Below are positions 8,864 through 17,028 of a stretch of 64,000 bases of DNA, piece after piece (within the stretch, counting starts at the first letter, position 1; each line of letters opens with the position of its first letter). A model generated the notes under the pieces. That model was given only the letters and a program-made list of their open reading frames with translations. It was not told the DNA's origin and made no database searches. The position numbers were made by a program, and so were the translations under genes. Origin of the DNA: Sedimenticola selenatireducens (GTDB taxonomy: Bacteria; Pseudomonadota; Gammaproteobacteria; Chromatiales; Chromatiaceae). The stretch covers positions 1 to 64,000 of the forward strand of contig NZ_VMNH01000010.1 of assembly GCF_007625115.1 (NCBI RefSeq). The letters run 5' to 3'.

Positions 8864-8889
8864 AGTCTCTCTCCTTCAGTGATCGGTCT

Positions 8890-9228
8890 TCAGTACATTG
8901 CCTTCAGGTAGGAGGGTATCTCCAGCTTGCTCTGCGATACCGCCTGCTGGTAGCCGAGATTGCCCTCGCTCTCGGCCTTGTTGGCCAGCCTGATCGCTTT
9001 TGCGTAGTCACCCTCTTCGACCGCTTTCTTGGCGTTCTTGATGAACTTGCCAGTATCCCGCCACTCGCCATTGACCGAATCCGCCTTCTTCTGTGCCGCT
9101 TCCGCCCGGGTAATCGCCTCGGAGGCTGTTGCAGCATCCGCCTTCATCTCACCCGCCAGCAGTGCTGTGCTGCCAGCCATCAGGCCGAGAACAATCGCTA
9201 CTGCGGCCCATCGTTGTACTCTGTTCAT
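8890..9228 (-). CDS. soxK: SoxXA-binding protein SoxK
   Basis: Small periplasmic subunit that binds and stimulates the SoxXA cytochrome in purple sulfur bacteria. The ATG at 9228 has GGAGAAG six bases upstream and directly begins a signal peptide (MNRVQRWAAVAIVLGLMAG). A longer frame from 9282 overlaps the soxA stop but would bury the signal peptide, so the shorter start is preferred, giving 112 residues. The mature part is helical and Ala/Lys-rich (ITRAEAAQKKADSVNGEWRD) and ends in IPSYLKAMY, as in SoxK proteins. It sits between soxA and soxL. Confidence 0.88.
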   Translation of the reverse strand: MNRVQRWAAVAIVLGLMAGSTALLAGEMKADAATASEAITRAEAAQKKADSVNGEWRDTGKFIKNAKKAVEEGDYAKAIRLANKAESEGNLGYQQAVSQSKLEIPSYLKAMY

Positions 9229-9278
9229 AGTCTTCTCCAGATTCTCTGCTTGTCTGATTCTGTACTTATCCAGCAGGC

Positions 9279-10112
9279 TCATTTTCGTGCGCCGGGCCCG
9301 TTAAGCTCCAGACCATTGCTCAGGTAACTGAGGAAATACTCCAGGTTGCGGTACTCCGGACCCTGCGCCTTCATCGGTTTGGCACGAATATTCTTGTTGC
9401 AGCCAGTGAAGCGACGGTGCAGGGTGCCCACGGTGCCCCAATCGACCTTGGAGCGGTACACCGGCCAGTGGGTTATATGACCGACCGAGGGACTGAGGAT
9501 CTCGGTACGCACCTTGAGCCCGGTGTTCTGAACATGGCAGGTGGCGCAGGAGAAGTTGAGCTGGCCGCGGCGGGTAAAGTAGAATTTCTTGCCATCTTCA
9601 TAGGCGGCCATTGCACGTGGATCATCCTTCGGGACTTCGACATTAACCACCTTGCCCCGGGACTGGAAGGCAATGTAGGAGAGGATGTCGTTGATCGGCC
9701 CCTTCTTGTACTTCAAGGGCTTCTCGCTGTTGGCCTTGCGGCACTGGTTCAGTGCCAGCGGCAGGGTCATCACCAGCCCCTGCTCCCGGTCCCAGCGTGG
9801 GTAGTTGTGGGCAATCGCCGGACCATCGGGAAAGCAGTCCTTATAGCCCTTGCCATTGGCAAACGGTTTTTCCCACATCACCTGCCCACGATCGATGAAC
9901 GGCTCGTAGGGAGGGAATTCTTCGATCGCTTCCCAGTTCTCTCGCCCGACTGGGTCGATGGCGTAAGCGCCGTTGGCGTACTCCTCCATCGGCACGTTGG
10001 GGAACTTGCCCTTATAATATTTAATGAAGGCCATACGATCCTCTTCGGGACCGGCCTGTGCCGACACGGCCGTTACTAGCAGCACGGCCAAACTGATCAG
10101 TAGCTTTTTCAT
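9279..10112 (-). CDS. soxA: Sulfur-oxidation c-type cytochrome SoxA (single-haem type)
   Basis: Catalytic subunit of SoxXA, which oxidatively joins thiosulfate to the SoxY cysteine. The 277-residue product has a signal peptide (cleavage near VSAQA). Its C-terminal domain holds one c-haem site (CATCH, about residue 189) and, about 50 residues later, RFTGCNKNI, the cysteine expected to be the persulfidated haem ligand. The N-terminal cytochrome domain has no CxxCH, only two lone cysteines (KDCFPDG and LNQCRK), so it belongs to the one-haem SoxA group in which a disulfide replaces the first haem. Its stop lies 51 bases before the soxK start. Confidence 0.96.
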   Translation of the reverse strand: MKKLLISLAVLLVTAVSAQAGPEEDRMAFIKYYKGKFPNVPMEEYANGAYAIDPVGRENWEAIEEFPPYEPFIDRGQVMWEKPFANGKGYKDCFPDGPAIAHNYPRWDREQGLVMTLPLALNQCRKANSEKPLKYKKGPINDILSYIAFQSRGKVVNVEVPKDDPRAMAAYEDGKKFYFTRRGQLNFSCATCHVQNTGLKVRTEILSPSVGHITHWPVYRSKVDWGTVGTLHRRFTGCNKNIRAKPMKAQGPEYRNLEYFLSYLSNGLELNGPGARK

Positions 10113-10156
10113 AGTCTCTCTTCCGGTAGCAGTAAGCAGTTGCGTGAGCGTTGTCT

Positions 10157-10558
10157 CTAGAGTGTCCAGATATACTCAACGACCTTATCAATCTCGTCAT
10201 CTGTTAAGACCTTGAAGCGGCCGAATGGCACCATTGCAGACTCCGGGTTAGCCGCCGTTGCATCCCAGATCTGAGCACGTAGCTTGGCCTTATCAGGAAA
10301 ACGGGCTTTCATGGCAATCAGGGGCGGGCCGATGTTGCCTGGTGATTCGCCATCCTCGATCATGTGGCAAGCAAGGCAATTGCCTTGACTGCGACCGGTT
10401 GCAATGGCCTTGCCTGCTGCCACGATTTTTGGATCAGACGGTGCTGCCATCGCGGCCGGCTCTTGTTTTGTTACGGGTTTATTTGAGCAGGCGGTTAACC
10501 ATGCTGCTGATGTGATGACGACCAGTGTTGAAACCAGTCTGACCATTTTTCTCATCAT
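10157..10558 (-). CDS. soxX: Sulfur-oxidation c-type cytochrome SoxX
   Basis: Electron-accepting subunit of SoxXA. The 133-residue product has one haem site (CLACH, about residue 72) and a downstream methionine ligand in AMVPFGRF, then the LTDDEIDKVVEYIWTL helix usual at the C-terminus. The N-terminal signal ends in LTAC followed by SNKP, a lipobox, so the protein is probably a lipoprotein anchored to a membrane rather than soluble. It is first in the soxXAKLYZB cluster. Confidence 0.95.
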   Translation of the reverse strand: MMRKMVRLVSTLVVITSAAWLTACSNKPVTKQEPAAMAAPSDPKIVAAGKAIATGRSQGNCLACHMIEDGESPGNIGPPLIAMKARFPDKAKLRAQIWDATAANPESAMVPFGRFKVLTDDEIDKVVEYIWTL

Positions 10559-11017
10559 CTCCTCCTTAGGCGGATGCTGAAAGGTGACCGCTTGCCCAAT
10601 GGTAGGACGTTAGCCTGTGTGCTTCCCTGCACGCCCTGTTATCGGACAACCGGTCAGTGATGTCGTCAGTCTGCCTAGTTTATTGCTTTACTCAGGAAGA
10701 TTGCTGTCGGCAGGGTCGCTACGGCCAGATCTTCCCGGGGCAGATTTTCAGACGTACCTGATTATGGAAAGTGATTTGCTTGTTGAAAATTGGAACATAC
10801 AGCCGCTGATATTGGGGTTTACCTTAACCGCACTTGGGAGGCTACCCATGTAAATCCGCTTTTCCATTCTTTAGTTCGGATAGTCAACAGACTGTTGTTG
10901 GTTTTTGAGTTACAGGTACCACAGCGTACCGGAACAGTGGAGGGTAAAAAACAAGGTGTTTTATAAGGTAGATTCGCTTGCACTATCACACCCAAAAAAG
11001 TGGACGCAGTAGTACAG
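10559..11017. promoter_or_regulatory. Sox upstream region (promoter-bearing intergenic)
   Basis: About 460 bases without a gene separate the response-regulator gene from soxX, both on the minus strand, so the sox promoter should lie here. I see two short palindromes, CAACAGACTGTTG at 10885-10897 and GGTACCACAGCGTACC at 10915-10930, that could bind a regulator. No clear -35/-10 pair, sigma-54 site or terminator was found by eye. Confidence 0.45.
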
Positions 11018-11626
11018 CTATTGGGATTCCAGCGTCAACATCATACGCATCAGGTCTGATAATGTTTTCGCTTCCATCTTATCCATGACCTTTGCCCGAT
11101 GCGCTTCAACAGTGGATTGACTCACTGAAAGCTCTGAGGCAATAAGTTTATTTCGTAACCCCTGTATTACAAGTTCGAGCACCTCACGCTCACGAGGTGT
11201 AAGACGCGACAACTTGGCTTCAATATCAGCAATATGGGAAGCCTCGCCCCGTTGACGTGCGTCATGCTCAAGGGCTCGATGTACACTGTCCAGTAGGGAC
11301 TGATCATTAAAAGGTTTCTCGATAAAATCAATCGCTCCTGCCTGCACGGCACGCACAGCCATCGGTACATCACCATGTCCCGTAATGATGATAATAGGTG
11401 GGCAAAGTGCTTCTTCTGTCAATTGCATCTGCAGATCCAACCCACTCATTCCTGGCATACGCACATCCACCACGATACAACCAGGACGGGTCGGGTCAAA
11501 CTGCTTGAGATAGCTCCCCGCCGAATCAAACAGCTCTACCTTGAGGCCAACAGATTCCATCAATAGCTGAAGCGCTTCCCGCACTTCCTGGTCATCATCG
11601 ACAATAAAGATCGTACTCTCACTCAT
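11018..11626 (-). CDS. FixJ/TtrR-type response regulator
   Basis: Two-component transcription activator. Residues 1-120 form a receiver domain (FIVDDDQEV acidic pocket, VVDVRMPG with the phosphorylated Asp at about 54, the conserved Lys in FIEKPF at about 104). Residues 135-200 form a LuxR-type helix-turn-helix (LTPREREVLELVIQG, then ELSVSQSTVEAHRAKVMDKM). The 202-residue length fits FixJ, TtrR and similar regulators. Its ATG overlaps the stop of the sensor kinase gene. It is transcribed toward the sox cluster, making sox the most obvious target, although this is inferred from position. Confidence 0.92.
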   Translation of the reverse strand: MSESTIFIVDDDQEVREALQLLMESVGLKVELFDSAGSYLKQFDPTRPGCIVVDVRMPGMSGLDLQMQLTEEALCPPIIIITGHGDVPMAVRAVQAGAIDFIEKPFNDQSLLDSVHRALEHDARQRGEASHIADIEAKLSRLTPREREVLELVIQGLRNKLIASELSVSQSTVEAHRAKVMDKMEAKTLSDLMRMMLTLESQ

Positions 11627-13779
11627 GACGCTGTCTCTCTTGTTTGTGACGTTGGCAACTGGAACACGAAGGTGGCTCCTTTACGGCTATCTGATTCGAC
11701 AAAGATACGGCCCTTATGCGCTTCAATGATCCCCTGACTGATAGACAGACCCAGCCCCATGCCATTTGATTTTGTCGTAACAAAGGGATTAAACAGTTGA
11801 TCGGCTATCGAGGCATCCAATCCCGGCCCTGTATCACGCAGCACCACTTTTACATAACCGTCTTGTAGATTCCGGGTAGAAATATTAAGCACGCGCGTCC
11901 CTTCAGGTACCTCTAACATGGCTTCTATCGCATTTCTTGCCAGGTTCAGGATCACCTGATCGATCTGGACATGTTGGGCGAGCACCGCACCTACATGTTC
12001 ATCCAACTCCAGATCAATTCTGACACCGGCCTTACGAATCTCCGTACGGAGTAGCGTGATCACTTCATTAATCACTTCATTAATATCAATCAGACTTAAC
12101 TCAGGCTGCTCTTTTTTTACAAATTGCCGGAGGTGACGAATAATTTTGCCGGCCCGTGCCGCCTGCGCACCAATACGTTCCATCACATCAATCACTCGTT
12201 CAGTCTCTCCGTTGTTGCTCTCCAGCATGCGGATACAGGCATGTGCATTGGTCGCTATAGCCGTCAACGGTTGATTAATCTCGTGGGCGATCCCCGATGC
12301 CATTTCACCCATCGTGCTCAAACGCGCCACATGAGCCAGATCATCCTGGTGCTGTCTTGCCTCTTCATCGATTCTTTTACGATCACTGATGTCACGGAAC
12401 ACCACAACACTGCCAACCGTCTTAAACTGGGCATTCTTAATCGGTGTGCTGGAATACTCCACCGGAAAACTGCCACCATCTTTTTTCCAGAATACATCAT
12501 CATTGACAAAACGGGGAATCTGATCCCTGCAAGTCGCATAGACCGGGCATTGATCAGCGGGGTGAGGGGTGCCATCTGCACGGGTATGATGCAAGATTTG
12601 ATGTTGATTCTTACCAAGCAGCTCTTCTACTGCCCACCCAGTGATTTGCGTCATTGCCCGATTGGCGAAGGTGGTATTGCCCTCCATATCTACCCCAAGA
12701 ATACCATCCGCCACAGAATTTAGAATCAGCTCATACTGCTGCTCAAGATGCAACTTGGCCTGCTTTAACTCCCGATTGAGACGCGAGACCCAGGCCGTCA
12801 TAAACAGCATGAAAGCAACAAACACTGACGTTACCAACAACCAATACCAATATTTTTTTATCGCATCCAGCAGGGTAAATCGTCCGGAATACTCATAGGG
12901 AGGGAGATGTAGATCTATTAACAGATCATGTACCGATTGATAGTCCAGTGGTATGGTCCAACCGGCATAGTTACCCGCCTTCGCGGCTGGGTGGATCTTC
13001 GGCATGTTCAATAGAGCAACCGCAACTTTTTGGGCCAGCTCATTAGAGGTATGCAATACTTTACTGAACGGCCACTCCGGATAAAGTCGGGTACTGCGAT
13101 TAAGCAGAAAACCAGGATTCACCTTGGGATTGATGATTTTAAAGTCATGGATGTTGATCAGCTTGGCGGCGGCCATACGTTCGAGGATGTCCGTACGAAC
13201 CATCCCCACATCAACCCGGCCATCCCTGACAGCACGCACCACATCATCATGGATACCACCAAAACTGAGTGATGCCATATCTTTGTAGGGATCCAGACCG
13301 ATAGCCTTTAATTCACGCCAGGACGTCTGAAATCCTCCCAACGAAATCACGTCAACCGCCAACAGGCTTTTCCCCTTCAGATCGGCAAGCGTATTGATAT
13401 CATGACGATCCTGTCGCGTGAAAATGACACCCCCAAATACGTTATTCGCCACATCACCTGCCTGATTATTGAGTGTGGCAATACGCGAAATACGATAACG
13501 CACCTCCAGGTTGACATAGATACCGGGGTTAACGAGGATAAAATCAACCTGACCAAACTTGACGGCAGGATCTACCTCATCAAAATCGAGCGGAACTATC
13601 TCGAACTGATATCTTGGTACCACCCTACTCAAATAGGTGGCGGTAGGTGCCCACATGGCGTAGGTGGCTTCATTACCCCGATGGCTCAGCACACCGATCC
13701 TAATGACCTGGTCTTCTGCTTGGATAGGGCCAAATAGCTGTATTAGCAGCAGGAAGAACAACAGGGTCCGACGCCACAT
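11623..13779 (-). CDS. TtrS-like sensor histidine kinase with periplasmic binding domain
   Basis: A 718-residue membrane sensor. It has a signal peptide (to about 22), then a PhnD/TtrS-type periplasmic solute-binding domain (IRIGVLSHRGNEATYAMW, GQVDFILVNPGIYVN, the LKGKSLLAVD hinge, RLYPEWPF) to about 300, a membrane helix at about 315-335, a PAS domain at about 350-470, a HisKA domain with the phospho-acceptor His in GIAHEINQPL and a HATPase domain (NLARNAIEAM, DTGPGLD, GMGLGLSIS). The binding domain closely resembles the tetrathionate sensor TtrS, but the PAS domain is an addition. The ligand may be tetrathionate, thiosulfate or another sulfur anion. It is co-transcribed with the regulator at 11018. 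Confidence 0.9.
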   Translation of the reverse strand: MWRRTLLFFLLLIQLFGPIQAEDQVIRIGVLSHRGNEATYAMWAPTATYLSRVVPRYQFEIVPLDFDEVDPAVKFGQVDFILVNPGIYVNLEVRYRISRIATLNNQAGDVANNVFGGVIFTRQDRHDINTLADLKGKSLLAVDVISLGGFQTSWRELKAIGLDPYKDMASLSFGGIHDDVVRAVRDGRVDVGMVRTDILERMAAAKLINIHDFKIINPKVNPGFLLNRSTRLYPEWPFSKVLHTSNELAQKVAVALLNMPKIHPAAKAGNYAGWTIPLDYQSVHDLLIDLHLPPYEYSGRFTLLDAIKKYWYWLLVTSVFVAFMLFMTAWVSRLNRELKQAKLHLEQQYELILNSVADGILGVDMEGNTTFANRAMTQITGWAVEELLGKNQHQILHHTRADGTPHPADQCPVYATCRDQIPRFVNDDVFWKKDGGSFPVEYSSTPIKNAQFKTVGSVVVFRDISDRKRIDEEARQHQDDLAHVARLSTMGEMASGIAHEINQPLTAIATNAHACIRMLESNNGETERVIDVMERIGAQAARAGKIIRHLRQFVKKEQPELSLIDINEVINEVITLLRTEIRKAGVRIDLELDEHVGAVLAQHVQIDQVILNLARNAIEAMLEVPEGTRVLNISTRNLQDGYVKVVLRDTGPGLDASIADQLFNPFVTTKSNGMGLGLSISQGIIEAHKGRIFVESDSRKGATFVFQLPTSQTRETAS

Positions 13780-14008
13780 GGTGATATCCTAAATGGGTGA
13801 TGATTGCAGACTACGGAAATTTGCCTGAGCAGGCAAGTTCATAACCTGCTACCACACAGCCGCTCTCCAAACATAAAAAACATCCACTTGCTGTTTATTT
13901 ACATATAAAAATCAATTCGTTAACCCATATCATCTCTCCTTTGAATTGCTCTGGCAAAAAAAACCTGGTCACACCATAATGGAGGTAGGGAATAGAGGAG
14001 ATAACAAC

Positions 14009-14449
14009 ATGGCTAACTATCAACACATCTTACTTGCTGTCGATTTTTCCAAGGAGTTTGAAACCGTACTTAAAAAGGCGATCGAGCAACAGAAAATCAA
14101 CGACGCCCAGATGACTTTGGTACATGTTGTAGAGTACACAGGTGCTATGTACACCGGTGAAATCCCTTTACCAGAAGATCTGGACCTGGATCAGCGTCTC
14201 GCCAAACAGGCGGAGACGAAACTGCAGGCAATGATTGATCAGCACATGCTAAAAAACGCCAAGCAACAAGTAGAGATTGGAACACCAAAACGGGAGATCG
14301 TCCGCGTTGCTGATGAGTTGAATGCCGACCTGATTATTATCGGTAGTCACGGAAGACATGGTCTACAGCTGCTGCTCGGATCAACCGCCAATGGCGTGCT
14401 TCATCTGGCAAAGTGTGACGTATTAGCGATACGGGTTGAAAGTGACTGA
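14009..14449 (+). CDS. Universal stress protein, UspA family
   Basis: Cytoplasmic stress protein with an adenine-nucleotide-binding Rossmann-like fold. The product (146 residues from the ATG at 14009) has the N-terminal YQHILLAVDFS and the C-terminal IIGSHGRHGLQLLLGSTANGVL, the G-2x-G-9x-G(S/T) ATP-binding pattern. The ATG at 14009 has a GAGGAG site upstream and gives the normal family length; an upstream in-frame start at 13946 would add an unrelated leader. It stands alone in front of the exported peptidase pair. Confidence 0.9.
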   Translation: MANYQHILLAVDFSKEFETVLKKAIEQQKINDAQMTLVHVVEYTGAMYTGEIPLPEDLDLDQRLAKQAETKLQAMIDQHMLKNAKQQVEIGTPKREIVRVADELNADLIIIGSHGRHGLQLLLGSTANGVLHLAKCDVLAIRVESD

Positions 14450-14523
14450 AACAAAGGCCGGAGCTGAAGCCTGGAAAATACGACAGTGGCTGCCGATCCA
14501 TGACCGGCAGCAAGGGCGATCGC

Positions 14524-15339
14524 ATGCAGCGTAGACGTTTTATTCAGGCCATTACCCTGGGAACATTGGCAGCCCAGCTACCGACCTTAAGAGCGGGCGA
14601 ACCCCAGCCAGATGACGCGTCTATCAAGGACTATCTCTACCGCATGCGTTTCCCGGATGACCACTACCATCAGGATATCCTGACCAGTGATCAAGACAAG
14701 GTCATTCTCAATCAAGTATGCAAACGCCTGAAAAGGATTCAGCGCGTTGTTGGGTACGGAAACTTCAATATTATCAGTTTTGATGAGGCGCTCGATTTAT
14801 CAAATCGCTATTCGCGGGTTGGTTCTTTTACCCCTCGAGAAACACAACTGATTGAGCAATTGTTCTATGAGGATGCAGGCATCTATGGTTTCTCAGGCGA
14901 GAAGACGATGGAAAAACTAACGGCATCGATTGACCGTCAGGATGTTCGTAAGATACCCGGGTCAGGGCATTTTCTTTTTCGCGGCAGACCCACTGAACTT
15001 TACAATGACATCCGCAGCAAGGTCGGTGAGCAGGTTGTGCTTACCTCGGGCATCCGTGGAGTTGTTAAACAGATGAGTCTGTTTCTAGACAAGGCAAGCC
15101 GCAACGAAGGTAATCTCTCACTCGCGTCACGCTCTCTGGCTCCACCCGGCTACTCTTTCCATGGAACCGGGGATTTCGACGTCGGCCGTAACGGCTGGGG
15201 TAGCCTCAACTTTACCGAGGCCTTTGCTGCAACAGAAGAATTCCGGCGACTCACCGATCTTGGCTACATCGACATCCGCTATCCCATCGACAATCGGCTG
15301 GGCGTTCGCTTCGAACCCTGGCATATCAAGATAGGCTGA
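14524..15339 (+). CDS. Exported M15-family (VanY-like) peptidase
   Basis: Probable periplasmic D,D-carboxypeptidase or endopeptidase acting on peptidoglycan. From the ATG at 14524 the 271-residue product begins MQRRRFIQAITLGTLAAQL, a possible twin-arginine signal. The catalytic region has SFHGTGDFDVG and the terminal FEPWHI, corresponding to the SxHxxGxxxD and ExxWH zinc and catalytic motifs of family M15. The His-to-Asp spacing seems one residue shorter than in VanY, so substrate and activity are uncertain. One base separates its stop from the next gene's ATG, so the two are translationally coupled. Confidence 0.78.
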   Translation: MQRRRFIQAITLGTLAAQLPTLRAGEPQPDDASIKDYLYRMRFPDDHYHQDILTSDQDKVILNQVCKRLKRIQRVVGYGNFNIISFDEALDLSNRYSRVGSFTPRETQLIEQLFYEDAGIYGFSGEKTMEKLTASIDRQDVRKIPGSGHFLFRGRPTELYNDIRSKVGEQVVLTSGIRGVVKQMSLFLDKASRNEGNLSLASRSLAPPGYSFHGTGDFDVGRNGWGSLNFTEAFAATEEFRRLTDLGYIDIRYPIDNRLGVRFEPWHIKIG

Positions 15340-15340
15340 C

Positions 15341-16687
15341 ATGAAGCAACTGACGCTCCTACTTCTGTTACTGTTCACCCAAAGTGTCTTGGCCGATGAC
15401 CGCCTTGAGTTCAGCCTGCACAAAATAGACTCGGGTGTCCCCGGACCTACGATCCTGGTGGTGGGCGGTATACAGGGTGATGAACCGGGTGGATTTCATG
15501 CCGCATCACTCCTAGCAACCGATTACCAAGTTACCCAGGGTAGTATCTGGGTAGTACCAAACCTTAATTTCGAAAGCATTATAAAACGCTCTCGCGGCGT
15601 CTATGGCGATATGAACCGCAAGTTCGCACGCATGAAAACGACGGACCCGGACTATTCAGAGGTAGAGCGCATTAAGTCACTGATACGCTCACCTGAAGTG
15701 GACTTCATCTTCAACATGCATGATGGCAGCGGCTTCTATCGCTCACAAAATATTGACAGTCAGCACAATCCAAATCGCTGGGGGCAGAGCATTATTATTG
15801 ACCAGGAGAAGCTCGACACACCGAAATACTCCGACGTTGGAACCTTTGCCCGCGAAGTCACAGAACAGGTCAATCAACAGCTACTCAGTGAGGAACACCG
15901 CTACCACGTAAAAAACACCCACACTCGGCAAGGCAATGCCGAAATGGAAAAAACCCTTACCTACTACGCCATCAATAATGGCAAAGCCGCCGTTGGTATC
16001 GAAGCCAGCAAGAACCTGCCTACCCATGAACGGGTCTACTATCACCTAAATGCCCTGGAAGCCTTTATGCAGCGACTGGGGATAAAGTTCACACGCTCAT
16101 TCAAACTGGAACCACTGCTTGTAAAGCAGACTATTGATAATAATATTCGCATTGCGTTACATGAGAACCGACTGCTTCTGGATGTTGCCGAAGCGCGCCG
16201 ACGCATCAACTATCTCCCAATGAAACGTGATGCTCGAATTGAGTTTACGGCTAGCAACCCCCTGGTTGCGATCACCAGCAAAGGCAATGGTTACCATGTT
16301 AACTATGGCAACCGGAATCTGACTTTCTTGCATCCTCAGTTTTTTGAATATGACACGAGCCTGAACGCTATTGATATGCACGTTGACGGTAGCCGCTCCA
16401 ACGTCAACCTTGGGAGCATTGTGACGGTGGCCGAGCACTTTTCAGTGGACCCGCTTGAAGGCTATCGCATCAATGTGATTGGCTGGACCCGCAAAGGAAT
16501 AGATAACGAAGTGGGTTATGAGATAAAGCGTGATCACATATCGCGCCATTTCTCCGTGGATCTGAGCGGCACACTCTTTCGGGTTGAGGTCTACCATGAG
16601 GAAAAATTCTGCGGCATGGTGCTGGTGAAATTCGCCGGGGCACAGGAAGATCAGCACGCCAGTCTTGAACAGAAGAATGAATCCTGA
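15341..16687 (+). CDS. M99-type (Csd4-like) zinc carboxypeptidase, exported
   Basis: A 448-residue protein with a signal peptide (MKQLTLLLLLLFTQSVLA). The catalytic core has GGIQGDEPGG near residue 45, where glutamine replaces the first zinc histidine of the M14 HxxE motif, and NMHDGSGF near 126 supplying the third ligand. This Gln variant characterises M99 peptidases such as Csd4, an L,D-/D,L-carboxypeptidase that trims muropeptides and sets cell curvature in epsilonproteobacteria. The C-terminal half (about 260-430) is beta-rich. Coupled to the M15 gene, it suggests a peptidoglycan-trimming pair; the role in cell shape is inferred. Confidence 0.8.
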   Translation: MKQLTLLLLLLFTQSVLADDRLEFSLHKIDSGVPGPTILVVGGIQGDEPGGFHAASLLATDYQVTQGSIWVVPNLNFESIIKRSRGVYGDMNRKFARMKTTDPDYSEVERIKSLIRSPEVDFIFNMHDGSGFYRSQNIDSQHNPNRWGQSIIIDQEKLDTPKYSDVGTFAREVTEQVNQQLLSEEHRYHVKNTHTRQGNAEMEKTLTYYAINNGKAAVGIEASKNLPTHERVYYHLNALEAFMQRLGIKFTRSFKLEPLLVKQTIDNNIRIALHENRLLLDVAEARRRINYLPMKRDARIEFTASNPLVAITSKGNGYHVNYGNRNLTFLHPQFFEYDTSLNAIDMHVDGSRSNVNLGSIVTVAEHFSVDPLEGYRINVIGWTRKGIDNEVGYEIKRDHISRHFSVDLSGTLFRVEVYHEEKFCGMVLVKFAGAQEDQHASLEQKNES

Positions 16688-16695
16688 TTTACGGA

Positions 16696-17028
16696 CTAGA
16701 TAAACCAGCCAAATTGCACGGCAGCCATGTATAAGAGTGTCCCGCTAAAGATACTCAGTAAGGCATTACCCCGCCAGAGATGCAGCAACGTCGTCAACAA
16801 CAGCGCCAACAACTCATTCACCCCATACGGAGTCTGCGTAAAATCAAGGGATTTGAGACTATAAAGCACTAGCAAGGTCATGATCGCCGGTGGCATATAG
16901 CGCCCCAGATACATCAGCAGGGGATGATCACTTTTATTACGAAAGGCTACAAATGGAATCAGCCGCGTGATGAACGTTGCAATCATCATCACCAGAAAAA
17001 CAGCCAGCAGATAGCCTGTCTGACTCAT
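16696..17028 (-). CDS. azlD: AzlD-family branched-chain amino acid exporter subunit
   Basis: Small inner-membrane partner of AzlC. The 110-residue product has four hydrophobic segments and the family's early TFITRLIPFVAF and RYMPPAIMTLLVLYSL sequences. Its ATG overlaps the azlC stop by four bases, the usual coupling of this two-gene exporter for branched-chain amino acids. It converges with the M99 gene. Confidence 0.9.
   Translation of the reverse strand: MSQTGYLLAVFLVMMIATFITRLIPFVAFRNKSDHPLLMYLGRYMPPAIMTLLVLYSLKSLDFTQTPYGVNELLALLLTTLLHLWRGNALLSIFSGTLLYMAAVQFGWFI

Noticed and set aside
9473-10079. Long opposite-strand frames within soxA and other high-GC genes
   Set aside because: Shadow frames of well-identified genes, without ribosome sites or homology.
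11018-13779. Considered as a true TtrSR pair for tetrathionate respiration
   Set aside because: No ttrABC genes in the window and the kinase has an extra PAS domain; kept as TtrS-like only.
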